From Larix kaempferi (lineage: Eukaryota; Streptophyta; Pinopsida; Pinales; Pinaceae), in assembly GCA_027924585.1 (NCBI GenBank), contig BSBM01000150.1:19512001-19576000 (forward strand): 64,000 nucleotides of DNA, written 5' to 3'. The position numbers and the translations under genes are program-made. Position 1 is the first letter of the stretch, and each line of letters begins with the position of its first letter. The notes below the pieces were generated by a model. The model saw only the letters and a program-made list of their open reading frames with translations, was not told the DNA's origin and did no database searches. This document shows positions 43,295 to 55,372 of this stretch, one piece after another.

Positions 43295-45927
43295 TTACTT
43301 TGTAAGCTTCATTTTCTTCAAGTTGTACACTTTCTCCATAACAGTCACTTGGAAATGATACATCTGCTCTATTACTTTGCAAGCTTCATCACAAAACACA
43401 GTTATTTCTACCTTTCTGTTGTTTCCTTTTTCAAGCTGTTTTGTCAAGCCTCCGTTTTCTTTCTCTAACTCTTCAACCTTCAACTTCAACTCTTGGACTT
43501 GGTGGTCAGTAGCTAATTGTTTTGATTTTAACTGAGTGGTCGCAGCTTGAAAATCATTATTTTCTGCTTCCAAAATCATCACTTGAACCGCCAATTTATC
43601 TTTTTCATCATCCAACCTCCGTAGATCTTCAACCATTTTTTCCTTTTCATATAATAGGTCACTATATTTCCTTTTCAGCTCTTTCCCTCGATTCTCTTCT
43701 CTATGTAGATTTTCTCGTACCTTGGACAATGTTGCCTTTGCAATTTCAAGATGGCCTACCAACTCGTCCACATTATGCGCACTTTCCTGGGCCATCGCTA
43801 CATTTGCTGCAGCTGCAAACTTTAGATCATTGTTAGTTCCCTCCAAGACTGGAGTTTCTATTACTGTGACAACATCTTCATAATTGGCACACTTCATTAT
43901 TTTCTCTGATTTCCTAATGATCACTTTTCTATCAGGATAAAAAAAAATTGAATCAAGATTTGCCACCTCATTCTCTTTAGAAGGACTATAAGGGATGATT
44001 TCAATCCCTGGTAGTGGAAAATACCCTCCAGTTATACTTTCTAAGGGCCCAACTTCCACATTTTGTACATCAACACTTTTTGGCTCTTCTCGTTGCTTAG
44101 ATTTCAACTCTTCTTCTCTTATCCTGTCCTGTTCCGTTGATCCTTAGGGCCCTACTTCCATATTTTGTACATGAGGACTCTTTAGCTCTTCTTCTTGATT
44201 AGATTTTACCTCTTCTTCTCTTATCCTGCCTTCTTCCGCTGATCCTAATAGCCCTACTTCCATATTTTGTACATCAGCAGTTTTTGCCTCTTCTTCTTGT
44301 TTAGATTTTACCTCTGCTTCTCTTATCCTGTCCTGTTCCGCTGACTCTAGGGAACCTACTTCCATATTTTGTACATCATCACTGTTTGCCTCTTCTTCAG
44401 TTTCTTCTCTAAGCAGTCTGTCTGATGCTTCTTTTACCACCTTCTCATTCTCCTCCTGCTGCACTTTTTGAACTTCAGCTTCCTTCTTCTTCTTCTCAAC
44501 CTCTGCTACTGACCTATCTAATACTTGTTCATGATGTGTTTCTACCTCAACCTCCTTATCCTTGTCAACGTTAGGACTAGAACTTGTTCCTTTTTTAAGA
44601 CGATATCGGTTGTTTAGATCAATCATGTTCTTTGCGCTTCGATAAAACTCCTCATCCTTCCAAAATAAGTGGGCATATTCATAGCCAATCCTGCAAAAGC
44701 CACAGTGTGCTTGCATCTTTCCATCGGTATCATGCCTTCTAACACTCTTCGCCCCAAAATGAAAGCCTTCCAAATCTTCAACAAACGCTTCAGCTTCCTT
44801 TGCTTTTGCAAGTTTATATGCTCCTATTACAAATGGCATTGGTGGGTAAATCAACTTCTTCTTTTCAGCTAGAAAATGGCCAAATCCATTTACATAGACT
44901 TGCCTAACAGCTTCTTTGTGTACCACAAAATCAGTAGCATATTGGGGCATCATAGAAGGAGCTTTGCTTCCACCAAACATTCGGATATACAATCCTTCCA
45001 TGCATAAGTAATAATCTCCATACTGTTCAATGACTTTCATAGCATTCTCAGACATGCAACATGGTTCTTCCTTAAACATCAAGCGATACAGTGGTATGAT
45101 GAATGATTCACATATTCTCTTATAGTGACTTTTATACCTGTCGCCCCAAATCATTTGATATGCTACATGCACAGGGGGCCCATTTGTGTTCTAAACACAT
45201 CCTAAACCTAGAAAAGGATATCTAATCAAGATACAATCCAACAAATACCCAGACATATGAAAATTAACATTATCCTCGGCTACTCCTCGTTGAGCTGCAG
45301 CAATGTTTGTAGATAAGCTATCTGAGATGATTGCAGACCAATTGAATACTATACCATGTGTCGCAACATGGCACATCATAGGTGCCCAATTGAGTTTGTA
45401 AATATTCCATCTGGCAATCCATAAATTTGGCTCAACATCAAAGCTATTAGGCGAAATGGGGTTCTTAGGTGTTCAGTGTCATACTCCTCGCTCTTTTTTT
45501 TCCTTAACTGTTTTCCAGGGATTGTCATCTTCCTAGCAAATTCCAAATAATTAAAATTTGCATCTTTTACCCATTGAGTAGTCAACATAACATCAACATG
45601 AGGAAGGTTGTATGCTGCATCTAAGTGACCTGCCTGGAAGGATCTAAGACCTTCACCAGTAGTGTCTGAAACCATTCTAGACGTTGCATCAATCCTCTGT
45701 ATAATCCATCCTATCACTTCTGAGCATGGAAATAGCTCAGGCCGTGTTGCTGCTCTGTGGAGGTGTGACTTCCTGATATTCTTATAAACCAATAATTCCT
45801 CAATACTCGCATCTGGAAAATTTGTGTCCCTAATAGCTCTATATAACTCAGTCCATGAAAACTGCGGAGATGCTCCTGTCACAGGATTTGTGTCTCCAAA
45901 CATTATGTAAAAAGTACAGAGCGACAA
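43295..45927 (-). pseudogene. Unrecognised coiled-coil gene with 35-residue tandem repeats
   Basis: A minus-strand coding region of nearly 880 codons with one likely 1-base frameshift (near 45400) and two TAG codons (45191-45193, 44144-44146). The first ATG in frame is at 45905. The N-terminal half is globular (FSWTELYRAIRD, ATRPELFPCSEVIGW, GYLLDCILIRYPFLG, MIWGDRYKSHYKR). It is followed by HCGFCRIGYEYAHLFW, a Glu/Lys-rich segment, and about four tandem repeats of 35 residues starting DVQNMEVG and ending KSKQEEE. The second TAG falls in the third repeat. The C-terminal 150 residues are a long coiled coil (LKLKVEELEKENGGLTKQLE). I do not recognise the family. It may be a transposon-associated plant protein like the coiled-coil extension at 7921-9879, but I saw no LTRs around it. 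Confidence 0.65.
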
Positions 45928-47454
45928 AACTTATATGTCAAGGTCAAACTCTACTACGCTGCCTTTGCTTCTTTCAAATCACATGTACATATCCAACCTG
46001 TCCAAACATAAAAGCACCAAATCAAAAAATAACATTGAAATCTTATTTGCAGTCAATGGTTATGGTCCAACAACCATAATCTACAATCTTGCGAAGACAG
46101 AAAACATTATCATTAATTTGGGTGTCAACTTATACAGTATTTTTTACCTTTAGTGAAACACAATGCATTTGTCCTAGTATGTTAATCTGCAAAGACTATA
46201 TGTTCACTCTATGGATTGTTCATGGGTTTCGCAAATAACATGGAAAACAAAATACTGTAATTTATATGTTCTATAGCTTATTGTATTTTCAAAATAGAAA
46301 TTCAGCCAAATAAACCATACTCCCACAACACAAATTTATTGACTTTCACTCAGATTTTAATAAATTATAATATTTAACTCCATTGGAACAACAGAAATTA
46401 GTCAAAATTCACTATAACCATATCTTAAAATCACATCTACGCAAATATCACTTGTAAATTCCTGCACAAATCTGCAATTTATACCCCCAGGATCGTCGCC
46501 ATATGAGCCTCAATAACATGGAAAAAATGTAAGTCCTCCTAGAATGAAAACTTTCATGCTACAACTCGATATCTTACACGGAAAAATTTAGTTTGGTGAG
46601 TGTACAACGAAATCCGCAAAGTTGCAACGTTCACCAAATCGTATTTTGTTTAACTTAATTGTTTAAAACCCCAAACTTGCCGCAACCCCAACTTCTCGCA
46701 TTTAATCTCAAACACTGCTGCCATGACCCCCAAGTTTGAATCCTCTTTCTTTAAACCCAAATTCTTTGTTTTTCAGGGCAATGCTGTGAAAGTGGGGTTT
46801 CATATAAGGATCAAAGCTCCAAATACTTTTAGCAGAGATGTAGAACACCTGCGAGAATCGTTATGTAGATTACCCTATTGCTATCTAGGTCTTTGACTCA
46901 ACCAAATGCAAACCCTACATATCCAGGAAAATTATATTCATTCGTTGTGAATACCTAGGTTAATAAGGTTATAACCATGAATTTAGAGGTTTATGAGAAT
47001 ACCCAACTAGATTATAATAATGAATCTACAAATTCCTCTAATAGCCAACTACAATCATGAAGCCACAGAAGTCTGTGCTTTGGTGTCACATTTTCCAACG
47101 AAATTGTATAAATATTCAATGAAGGATTTGCCTGATTTGGCTTGGAGAGATAGTAGACAATAAGAGACAAGAATCAAGTGCTTCGAGGGTGTCCAAAAAA
47201 ACTTGCTACGGTTTTGAACCAGCTCCAAATGACAATATTGAGACGACTTCATTTGGGGATTAAATTTGTTGAAATTCGAAAATTAAATGCAGTCCATAAA
47301 TCAGACCAGACATATAATCAATCTGCATGGAACCTAAATTTAATTAATAGATGCAGTCCATCATCTTCATCTGCAAGGTTTATTGTTCCATTAACAGAAA
47401 AGGAGGATAACTACTTATATAACAGCTTCACAGAACAACATAAACACTATTAGA
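45928..47454. other. Spacer without a recognisable gene
   Basis: AT-rich. Short ORFs at 47055-47252 and 47178-47453 overlap and show no domain. Confidence 0.5.
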
Positions 47455-48184
47455 CAGCTTACTTGGTAGGCGATCGCTGAAAACTCCCCTTTGCAACTGG
47501 TTGCTGCCGTGGTCCACCTGCCGGCTCTAACCTTCAAAATGATACAAAAAAAAATTAATTTTTGTTTAAATAAACAGCCCGCTAGCTTCGTTGACTTCAC
47601 CGTTAACAAGCGACCAGCAACCAACGACCACCCCCTCGTCCTCGCCATCGCAGACTTCACCCTCAACCTACAACAGAAAAAGAGGTTCACCTCCAACCTC
47701 CGACCAACGACCATAAACGACTTGGTTGCAGACTTGCCCCTTGACCTGCAACTTGTTCACGCTTCACCTCCGACCGCTGACCAACGACCGCATCTCGGAG
47801 TTTCACGTGATAATACGAGACTTCGTGGCATAGTTCACCCTTCACCTCCAACCTGCTACCACCGACCATATACGACTTGGTCGCACACTTCACCCTTGAC
47901 TTCCGACTTCGCCACACAATTCACCCTTCACCTCCGACCATCGACAAGCGGCCGCATCTGAGAGTTTCACGTGATAATCTCATAGTTTCGCATTTAAAGT
48001 TGAATTTGAAATCATAACTGCAGACATGTTCTCGTGAGCAATTCGACCGTAAATGGCTAGGTCCCGACTAGCGACTACCCCCTCGTCACAGAAAATGTAT
48101 TATAAAGAAAGAAATAGTGGCCTTGGTCCCGACCAACGACTAGCCCCTCGACATTCATTTTGCCCCTCCCGAGGCGAATGCTAG
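47455..48184. repeat. GC-richer block with degenerate repeats of CGACC type
   Basis: Many copies of accgacca, ccaacgacc and ttcacc(c/t)t(c/t). A longer unit ending gccgcatctgagagtttcac or accgcatctcggagtttcac and then gtgataat occurs twice, near 47787 and 47951, a period of about 164. It resembles the array at 33.1 kb in composition and in the motif gacc(g/a)ccgacc, but I could not align them. It ends in gcccctcccgaggcgaatgCTAG followed by T. Confidence 0.6.
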
Positions 48185-48704
48185 TATAGAAACACACATC
48201 ATCAAAAGGACTCGTTACTTTGATATCCATAAAACACTTTTTCAGTTATATTATCTACATAACATTATCATTACTGTGAGGACTCATGCTTTAATGAGCA
48301 TTAAAATAAGTTTATTGGCATAGACCATTAAGTGAATGAACTCTACATAATTTAAATGTAGAATTACTTTGAAACAATTAAAAGAGTTTCATATAATTTA
48401 GATGTGATATTTCAATTGTGAAAGAAAATATTAATTAGTATAGTTATTTAATTTGTGGTTGGTGAATATAAGTCACAAATTAAATAGTAAGATGAAGTTT
48501 GAAGTTTCTTATCTCTCCTTCCGCAATGTTAAAAATTCTATTAGTTAAAAATTTAATTGTAATAAAAAATACATAAAATATCTTTTTATAAAAATATTAA
48601 TAAGATAATTGTTTAATAATTTTCTATATTCAAATTACATTAAAAACAAAAAGAATTTAGGGAATATGATTGGAATGGTGATGATTGTGTGGTGAATGGA
48701 ATGC
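48185..48704. other. AT-rich spacer
   Basis: Nothing recognisable. Composition changes sharply at 48185, the possible edge of the preceding element. Confidence 0.5.
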
Positions 48705-48846
48705 GTTATTGCAGAGCTGCTGAACCACCCGGAGATTCAATAGAAGATTCGAGAGCAGGTGGAATTCTTTGTCGGGCCAGGCATCCCAATGACAGAGCCG
48801 TACACTGTGAATCTTCCATACCTACAAGCCGTGATGAAGGAATTCA
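48705..48846 (+). pseudogene. Cinnamate 4-hydroxylase (CYP73) exon fragment
   Basis: The plus frame reads VIAELLNHPEIQ, stop, KIREQVEFFVGPG, MTEPYTVNLPYLQAVMKE. This matches the stretch of CYP73 from the end of helix I to the start of helix K (NHPEIQ, LGPG, TEP, LPYLQAV.KE). C4H converts cinnamate to p-coumarate in lignin and flavonoid synthesis at the ER. Only about 47 codons are present, with one TAG after NHPEIQ and no haem-binding region. It is a captured or leftover gene fragment and not a working gene. It joins directly to a WRKY-derived piece. Confidence 0.8.
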
Positions 48847-48902
48847 TTAATAAGCCGTCAAAGAACCTTCTTCTTGCGATTTTCCATCTCTTCGTTGTTC
48901 AG
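48845..48902 (-). pseudogene. Fragment copied from the WRKY gene (exon 1 end plus intron 1)
   Basis: These 58 bases match 29111-29168 with three differences. The donor segment covers 22 bases of WRKY intron 1 and the last 36 bases of exon 1 (EEMEDRKKK), so the copy was made from DNA and not from spliced RNA. The match ends abruptly at gttcag on the right and at cattaataag on the left, where it overlaps the C4H fragment. Confidence 0.8.
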
Positions 48903-49506
48903 GAAGAAATCTTCATAATAACTATAAAACATTAGCATGTGAGATGGAGGCAAAAATTTAAGATTTGGCATATATGAAAATTTTATAACTTATATTTCAG
49001 TCTAGTTTGTGGTTGATTGCTTCTTGACCTTGATTTGTTTGTATTTTTTTTTTTTTCAGCGGAAAAATCACCTTCCGCACGGGAAATCTCAACAAACTTC
49101 CTCACATATTGTGGATGGTATCAACAAACTTCCTCACATATTGTGGATGGTAGGTCTAGCAAACCGTCAGCTGATAATCCAAGCCAGAAGATGTCTCAAC
49201 GGAATTGAACTCAGGTGGATGAAATGAAATCCATCTAACCCCACCAATGGGCCACCATATCCTTGACAGGATTTTGATTTGCTTGTATTAACAAAAATGC
49301 AAAAAGAAAAAGAGAAAAAAGAAGAAGTCAACTCACATATTGAAAATGAATGAACCATTTTAAATATTTAGTACCAACATCAAACCATGTATACATCAAC
49401 AAGTCATAAAGGCTATGGGATTAAGCAATTATCTATCAAAAATCACTATTTCGTAAAGTCTCTCTAGTATTGATTTATGAGAGAGCAAAACGAATAGAAA
49501 ACTAAG
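48903..49506. other. Spacer with a small tandem duplication
   Basis: A run of T followed by cag near 49048-49062 looks like a splice acceptor, but the open frame after it is short and unrecognised. Confidence 0.4.
49089..49152. repeat. 32-bp tandem duplication, two copies
   Basis: tcaacaaacttcctcacata followed by ttgtggatggta occurs at 49089-49120 and again at 49121-49152 without differences, so it is recent or conserved. Confidence 0.9.
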
Positions 49507-52250
49507 CAATGGATGCCCATAAACAGAAATAATGACAATAACCACATATAGAAGCATGAAATAAGATTTACCCTTGATAGGTTTTGTCTTGAAAAAGTAA
49601 TGTTGGATGATTATGGAGATTGCAACATGTGGAATTTCTATGGAATTTCTAGTATGTAGTTCAAAATGAAGCTTACATGCAATACTGATTCTAAGTGCAA
49701 CTAAGTTGTATATGTAAACTCTATTCTATTTCACTTTGCAAGTTTTTATATATAGAATTAATTGTAGGAATCAATATCATCACCCTCAATGATTTTGGCA
49801 TGGTAAGTTTTCTTATTGAACTCATAACAAATAGTCTCCCAAGCCTCCAACATCTTCTATTTTTCATTACAAAGTATCTAATTTCTATTTTCCTATTAAT
49901 GTTGGCACACTTTCATCTTGGCACACTTTCATCTTGAGCATACACCATAGGCAACATTTACATCTCTTTGTCACTAATACCTTGCTGAGATGCATGGCAC
50001 ATGTTTCTATTTAAATGAAAATGTTGCTTCAACATGTTAGCGATGTAGGGTGCCAACAATGTAGGACGCCTGGTCATAATCCTTACATTCTATAACATTA
50101 TTGCTTATATCACAAGTTACAACCACGTGTTGGTGGTGTAGGACACATGAGCATCATCCTCATCTACTTTAACTTTACTTCACGTGAACCCTTGTTCAGC
50201 ACTTTCTTAATTAAAAATAATAAGATATATAACTGAGTGACATCCCATTGATATTCTTTGTTAGATGAGAATTTAAAGCCACATGCAAGAGTAATGAAAT
50301 GACTTTGAGGTCAAGAGAGAATGTAGTGCATGGTTTCATATGTGAAATATGGGCCGTGTTGTTTCTCTCCTTGTCCATTGTTGTGGCCATAGGAATGGTT
50401 ATTTAAATATAATCTATGAAAATAGGTTTAATGATGGAAATATATAAATAAAATAGTCCTAAATATCATCCCCATAAAAATAAAAATATACTTGATTTAG
50501 GGAACCTTCCATTACCTTTAGTAACTATTGTGTTAGCTCTTGTATTGCAATTATGCCGCAATTTTTTACTTGGTAGCAATATTGTCACAATTTACTGCTT
50601 CATCTTGGTAGTAATAAACTCAACAATTTTTAAAGGTTAAATGGGTCTTTTGACTTTTTCACTACAAATTTGGATTCTAGGTATTTTTCTTTAATGGATT
50701 AGGTCTAGATTCTCTTATGTCTGCAAGTTTTATTTGATCCTCTCTTCCACCTACAGTATCATACTAACCTTGATAACTACCGTCACATACCTGGTATACT
50801 TTGAACACACTATCTGACCATGGGGTATCTAATTCCACATATAAATCTATCTTTTATACCAATTTAAAATTTTCCATTTACTTTCTATACAAATAAATTT
50901 TAACAATAAAACACCCATAAATAATGCATTTATGGGTAGTCAATTAACTAAAACACCCATTCTAAATATGCAAGCATTCCCACCATGAATGCATCCATAC
51001 CATGACCATTAACCTATGCACACATACATTTTCATAAACAATAATTTTAACAAATGCATAACAAGAGTATCAACCATGGCATTCATACACAATTGGAAAA
51101 CTTATATTTTAAGGTCCTCCTATTGACTGTAGATGAAGGGTGTTCCTCCCATTTATAGGTACTTTGTCACACTAGCTATTTCTATGAAAAAGGCCACCCC
51201 CAAGCTGGGGCTATCAGTCCACAAGGGTGAAGCTCTCCAATATTCCTACTCAACCACACTCATACAAACCTTTAGTGCATAAACCCCTTCCATGGATGTC
51301 CCATTTGACTAGCACTCATACCCCATTAACTTGATCAACACAAGCAATGGGACCCCCTTCTCTGCATTGCAATCCCTTAGGTTGTTCCCATTCCCTTCCA
51401 TTTCTCTAGCAAAGGCTAGCCAGGAAATATCCATATTAGGACTCCAAGGACCTCATCTATAGGATGGGTTATGCTCACAAAGGAACCGAGCCCATTACCA
51501 CCAGTTTCTCAGGGTAATTGGCATGAATGGTATGGTAACTTTGGTTTTTCCTCCTTAATACCAACATCCAAGACGGTGAAAAATGATGGATAGATGATAC
51601 TCTAAACTCAATTCCCCAACCTTCTATACACATGTTGAGAACTTTCCATGTGGCACTCATGAGGATCCCACTTTCCCCCATCTAATCCCAACTTAGGATA
51701 ATTAATATGTAAGGGTTAATAAATCAACTTCAATAAACATGGTTTTATAAATCTTAGGCTAAAATGTGACTATCTAAGGATTTTAAGTAGGAATAATGAC
51801 TTAAGTTAATAATTTATCTTCCCCTTGGAATCCTTTTCACTTCCCCCTCTTGTGGAATCATAGCCCCCCATCTCTTCTTCATCCTTATTGGATTCTATAT
51901 TAAATATCAAACATATGTTTTGCATCACCTTTTGTCATCCTAGATCATTTGTGCTCGGCTTCTAGAATTTACATCATTACATACATAATTACATGATGGG
52001 GTACAACACAAGGTGTTACAACTACAATGCATTCAAGTTGTTCCTTAACAATGAAGGCTCAAAAAATAATTTAGTCATTATATCCCCAATTCTAATCAAA
52101 TGAAGTCATGCCCTAATTTGGGGTCACTTGGGTTTTCTAATCCAAAAACTCTCAGAGCGTGGCATAACTTGGTAGCATGACCCATCAAATTCTCATAAAA
52201 GGGTGTGTTGTAGCATATTGCTAATATCCTTTAGATCTTTCATGAGTTCT
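49507..52250. repeat. Dispersed repeat, copy B (paralogue at 4066-7040)
   Basis: Collinear with copy A, as described there. It lacks the two tandem duplications and the SINE of copy A. Homology seems to continue in patches to about 52400 (gacgttataaaagcaa against gatgttatataagcaa at 7050) and again near 52955 (tgatacgataaatccat against tgatatgataaaccca at 7105). Copy A therefore has about 0.7 kb deleted there. Confidence 0.75.
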
Positions 52251-52955
52251 CTCACACCACTTTATAAAGCCAACAGTTATCTCCAAAATACTCTCATGAA
52301 TTTTTTATTTCTTTGAAATGGTGTTGTCCCATTACTAAATCCAACCATTTCCCCCCTTGGTAATGGAATCAAATTCTATTCTTTAAGGACGTTATAAAAG
52401 CAACTTGAATATCTTATTGCGAAATTTCGAAGAGGTAGTGAGACCTAGGGATGGAAGGATTATATCCTATCTAGACATTGTCAACAAATAGAAGATGGCG
52501 GAGAGATATAGTTGTTCTGGCCATAAATTGAGTAGGAATAGATCCATGATTATCACACACAATAACATTTTGATATGGACACATGTACCTATCAACACAC
52601 TTTAGGATCCTATCTCTTCCTATCATAAAATTCTACCATGTAAACTATAAATATAGATTTTTGTGTGTGTGTCGATCTTGTAAAGTCATATGTTTGACCA
52701 CAAATTATACCAAGCCTCTCGTTCCATAGGGATTTGGCTTTTTGTCTCTCAATTAAGAGAAATTTTAGTTGTGGCTATCCCATCTCTCAAGTGTTTGAGT
52801 GAATAGGTTTGCATCCTAATAATGGCATCTAGTTGAGGTAGTTGGTGGGAATACAACAATGGTTGGGAAACGTTTCTTTCCCACATTTGTAGTGGGATGG
52901 AGTCCTACCAAAATTTATTGAGAAGCACACACACACACACATAAACAAACTGAAT
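52251..52955. other. Non-coding extension of repeat copy B
   Basis: No gene. A short AC microsatellite (about eight units) lies at 52926-52941 and a small GT run at 52660. Confidence 0.5.
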
Positions 52956-53630
52956 ATGATACGATAAATCCATAATCAACCATGTTCAAATATGATCAAT
53001 CATATTTAACTACAGTCCAATCATAATCAAACATGGTCATTTATGATAAAAACATAGTAAAACATCATGAGCATTGTCTACCATAGTCTATAACTGTCAA
53101 CAAACACTCTCAACCATGGTCAAACAAAATGCACCATGTTCAAACTAGGTTCAAACATAGTCTAACATGATTAGCCATAGTTAAACATGGTCAATGATGA
53201 TAGACCTTGGTCAACGATGATTTGTCACCCACCATCAACCATGGCTCAATAAATTCAACCCTAGTTAACTAAAGTCAACCACAGTAACATTTGTTATAAC
53301 CATGGTTGACCTTACTCAACCATAATCAATCACAACCACAGTCAAAATTAACCATCCATGGTTAAAATTACAAAATTATCTATCCATGGTCACTCTTAGT
53401 CACACATTATTAACCATGGTTTAACATAGTCAACCATGGACAAATATGGTCAACCATAGCTAACCAAAGTCAACTATCCTTTTTAAAGCATAGCTAACCA
53501 TATTTAAACATCGTCAACCATAATTTACCATGGTAAACCATAATCAAATGTGGTCAACCATGGCGAAGCATAATCAACCATTATCAAACATGGTTAACCA
53601 TAGTTAAATATTATATTATCATATATATTT
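52956..53630. repeat. Degenerate minisatellite with period of about 10 bp
   Basis: Dozens of variants of tcaaccatgg, tcaaacatgg, tcaaccatag and ttaaccatgg follow each other for about 670 bp. The consensus is near (a/g)tcaaccat(a/g). Units are diverged and spacing drifts. There is no ORF of note. Confidence 0.8.
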
Positions 53631-53631
53631 T

Positions 53632-53650
53632 AATATTATTGATATTGATA
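53632..53650. repeat. Left 19-bp target-site duplication of the truncated LINE
   Basis: aatattattgatattgata is repeated exactly at 55354-55372. Confidence 0.9.
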
Positions 53651-55353
53651 GGGGCCACATGAGTGGGGGGGATTATATTGCATCCCAGCGGAACTACAAG
53701 GATAACATTTTCATGGGGACTAGGAAACGAAAGCAATAATATGGCAAAACTATTGGCCTTTCTCGAAGGATCTAAACTTATTATCAAAGATGGAATCAAG
53801 GAAGCTATTATCATTGGATACTCAAGGCTTATAATAAGCGCCTTAGTTTCTAATAGTCCTCTTAAGCACCTTAAAATGGAACTCTTAATGGTCAGAATAA
53901 GGCATAGCTTAGATTCATTGGAGACAATTGACTTCTATCATGTCCTCATAAGAAACAACGAAGATGCAGACAAGTTATCTAACCATGCAACTGTTCGACC
54001 AGAAGGTTCTCTACAATTACTCAATGGTGGAATCGAATTTGAGCCAATTCCCTAAATCTCTTTTTCTTGCAAGGAACTTGACCAATGGACAACTTAAGAT
54101 AGATGGGCTTGAAATATGAAACAATTTCTCTAATTATCCAATGGATCAAAAGGACTGGAAGAGGCAATCATGTCAGCACATGGCTTTTCATATTTTTTAC
54201 ATGCAGATACAGGGGCAGGTGGTCATTCCGTGGGGGTGGCATCAAACAACCTTAGGGTTTGTTGCATTTATCCCCCCTGCAAAGTTGTATCTTTCATCGA
54301 TTGTGAAAATGATTATTTTGGGTGGACATACATCTCGAAAGGACAGATCCGGTGAAATAATTATAGATTCTCTCCCCCCCATGAGCTGAACATTATGAAG
54401 GAATTCATTAAATTGCACGCACTTTGGAATTCCGAAGGTGGGGAATCACAAAACAAGGACGAGATGGGACATGATTTTAAGAATAGGTGCTCTTCTGCCT
54501 TATTTTCCTTGCCCCCTTATATCAGTGGGAAGAGGGATTTAAATTGACGCTCCTTTGGGGATAAAATTGTAAATTATGATATTTGTTTCATGGTCAAACT
54601 TAAGGGAGTCTTTTTCTCAATAGTTTCTCATCATTGGAAAGCATAAGAGCTTAGCAGTAGTTTGGAGGTGGGATAATTCTCAGTTTTTATATCACTCTCC
54701 TCCCTTCAATATCTGAATGGACAGTGACAACTAGGCAGATGAGGAATATTGTTGCGTTGGTCATGGAATTCAAAGGCTGTCAGCGAGTCACAGGCGTCTC
54801 GAGAGAAAAATTCGCTCCCTTCGGTAGGATCTATAGAGACGGGAATGGCATCTAGAAGCATTGCTGGAGTAAGAAGACCAAGTTTGGGTGGCAGACCGTG
54901 GGGATATCTAGTGCCAAATTTCTATTCTATGTGCTAATTTTGAGCAACAACAAGATATTAATACTGAAATAGAGGCCAAAATACTAGAGTTGGAAAGGAT
55001 TGTGAAAGAATTTCAATTGAAGCTGAAGGAGAAATATTATGTTGTTGAATCCTCCCCTCGAAAACAGCCGGTGAAGATCAAAGACTAGGTTCCTTAGAAT
55101 TTTTACTAGGCTCTTTTATTTTTTTTTGTCTCTGTAGACTTATATTAGGCCACTATATTAGGATATATAATATTAAGTTTGATCTTATGAAGTATAGAAA
55201 TAGCCAGGACTCAGCTAGGATAAGACAATTTAAATCATGCTTTGTATTGAAGCTAGAGGCAAGAGGCCTAATTTTGATCCTTGAACTTTGTACCGATGAG
55301 GGTTTTCCCCCTCCCTTTTTAATATACAAATACCCACTCATTTTTGTCAAAAA
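53651..55353 (+). mobile_element. 5'-truncated LINE with 19-bp TSD
   Basis: The insertion is 1.7 kb and begins inside the RNase H region. It ends ctcatttttgtcaaaaaa, directly before the right copy of a perfect 19-bp direct repeat. Its RNase H segment is at 53660-54055. About 1 kb of degraded sequence follows, whose last open part (54950-55088) encodes a charged coiled-coil-like end, LELERIVKEFQLKLKEKY to KIKD-stop. The 3' tail differs from that of the 18-kb LINE, so it belongs to another family. Confidence 0.85.
53660..54055 (+). pseudogene. LINE RNase H fragment with lost catalytic residues
   Basis: The frame starts at the truncation point and reads GGIILHPSG, FSWGLGNESNNMAKLLAF, EAIIIGYSRLIISAL, FYHVLIRNNEDADKLSNHA. 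Compared with intact plant LINE RNase H (NN.AE, FGDS, ADKLS), the Glu is Lys and the central Asp is Tyr, while the last Asp remains. The first catalytic Asp is upstream of the truncation. It was dead on arrival. Confidence 0.75.
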
Positions 55354-55372
55354 AATATTATTGATATTGATA
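55354..55372. repeat. Right 19-bp target-site duplication of the truncated LINE
   Basis: Exact copy of 53632-53650. Confidence 0.9.

Noticed and set aside
54395-54415. atgaaggaattcattaa shared with the C4H fragment end near 48834
   Set aside because: A 17-base AT-rich match inside degraded LINE sequence without any flanking similarity; chance is likely.
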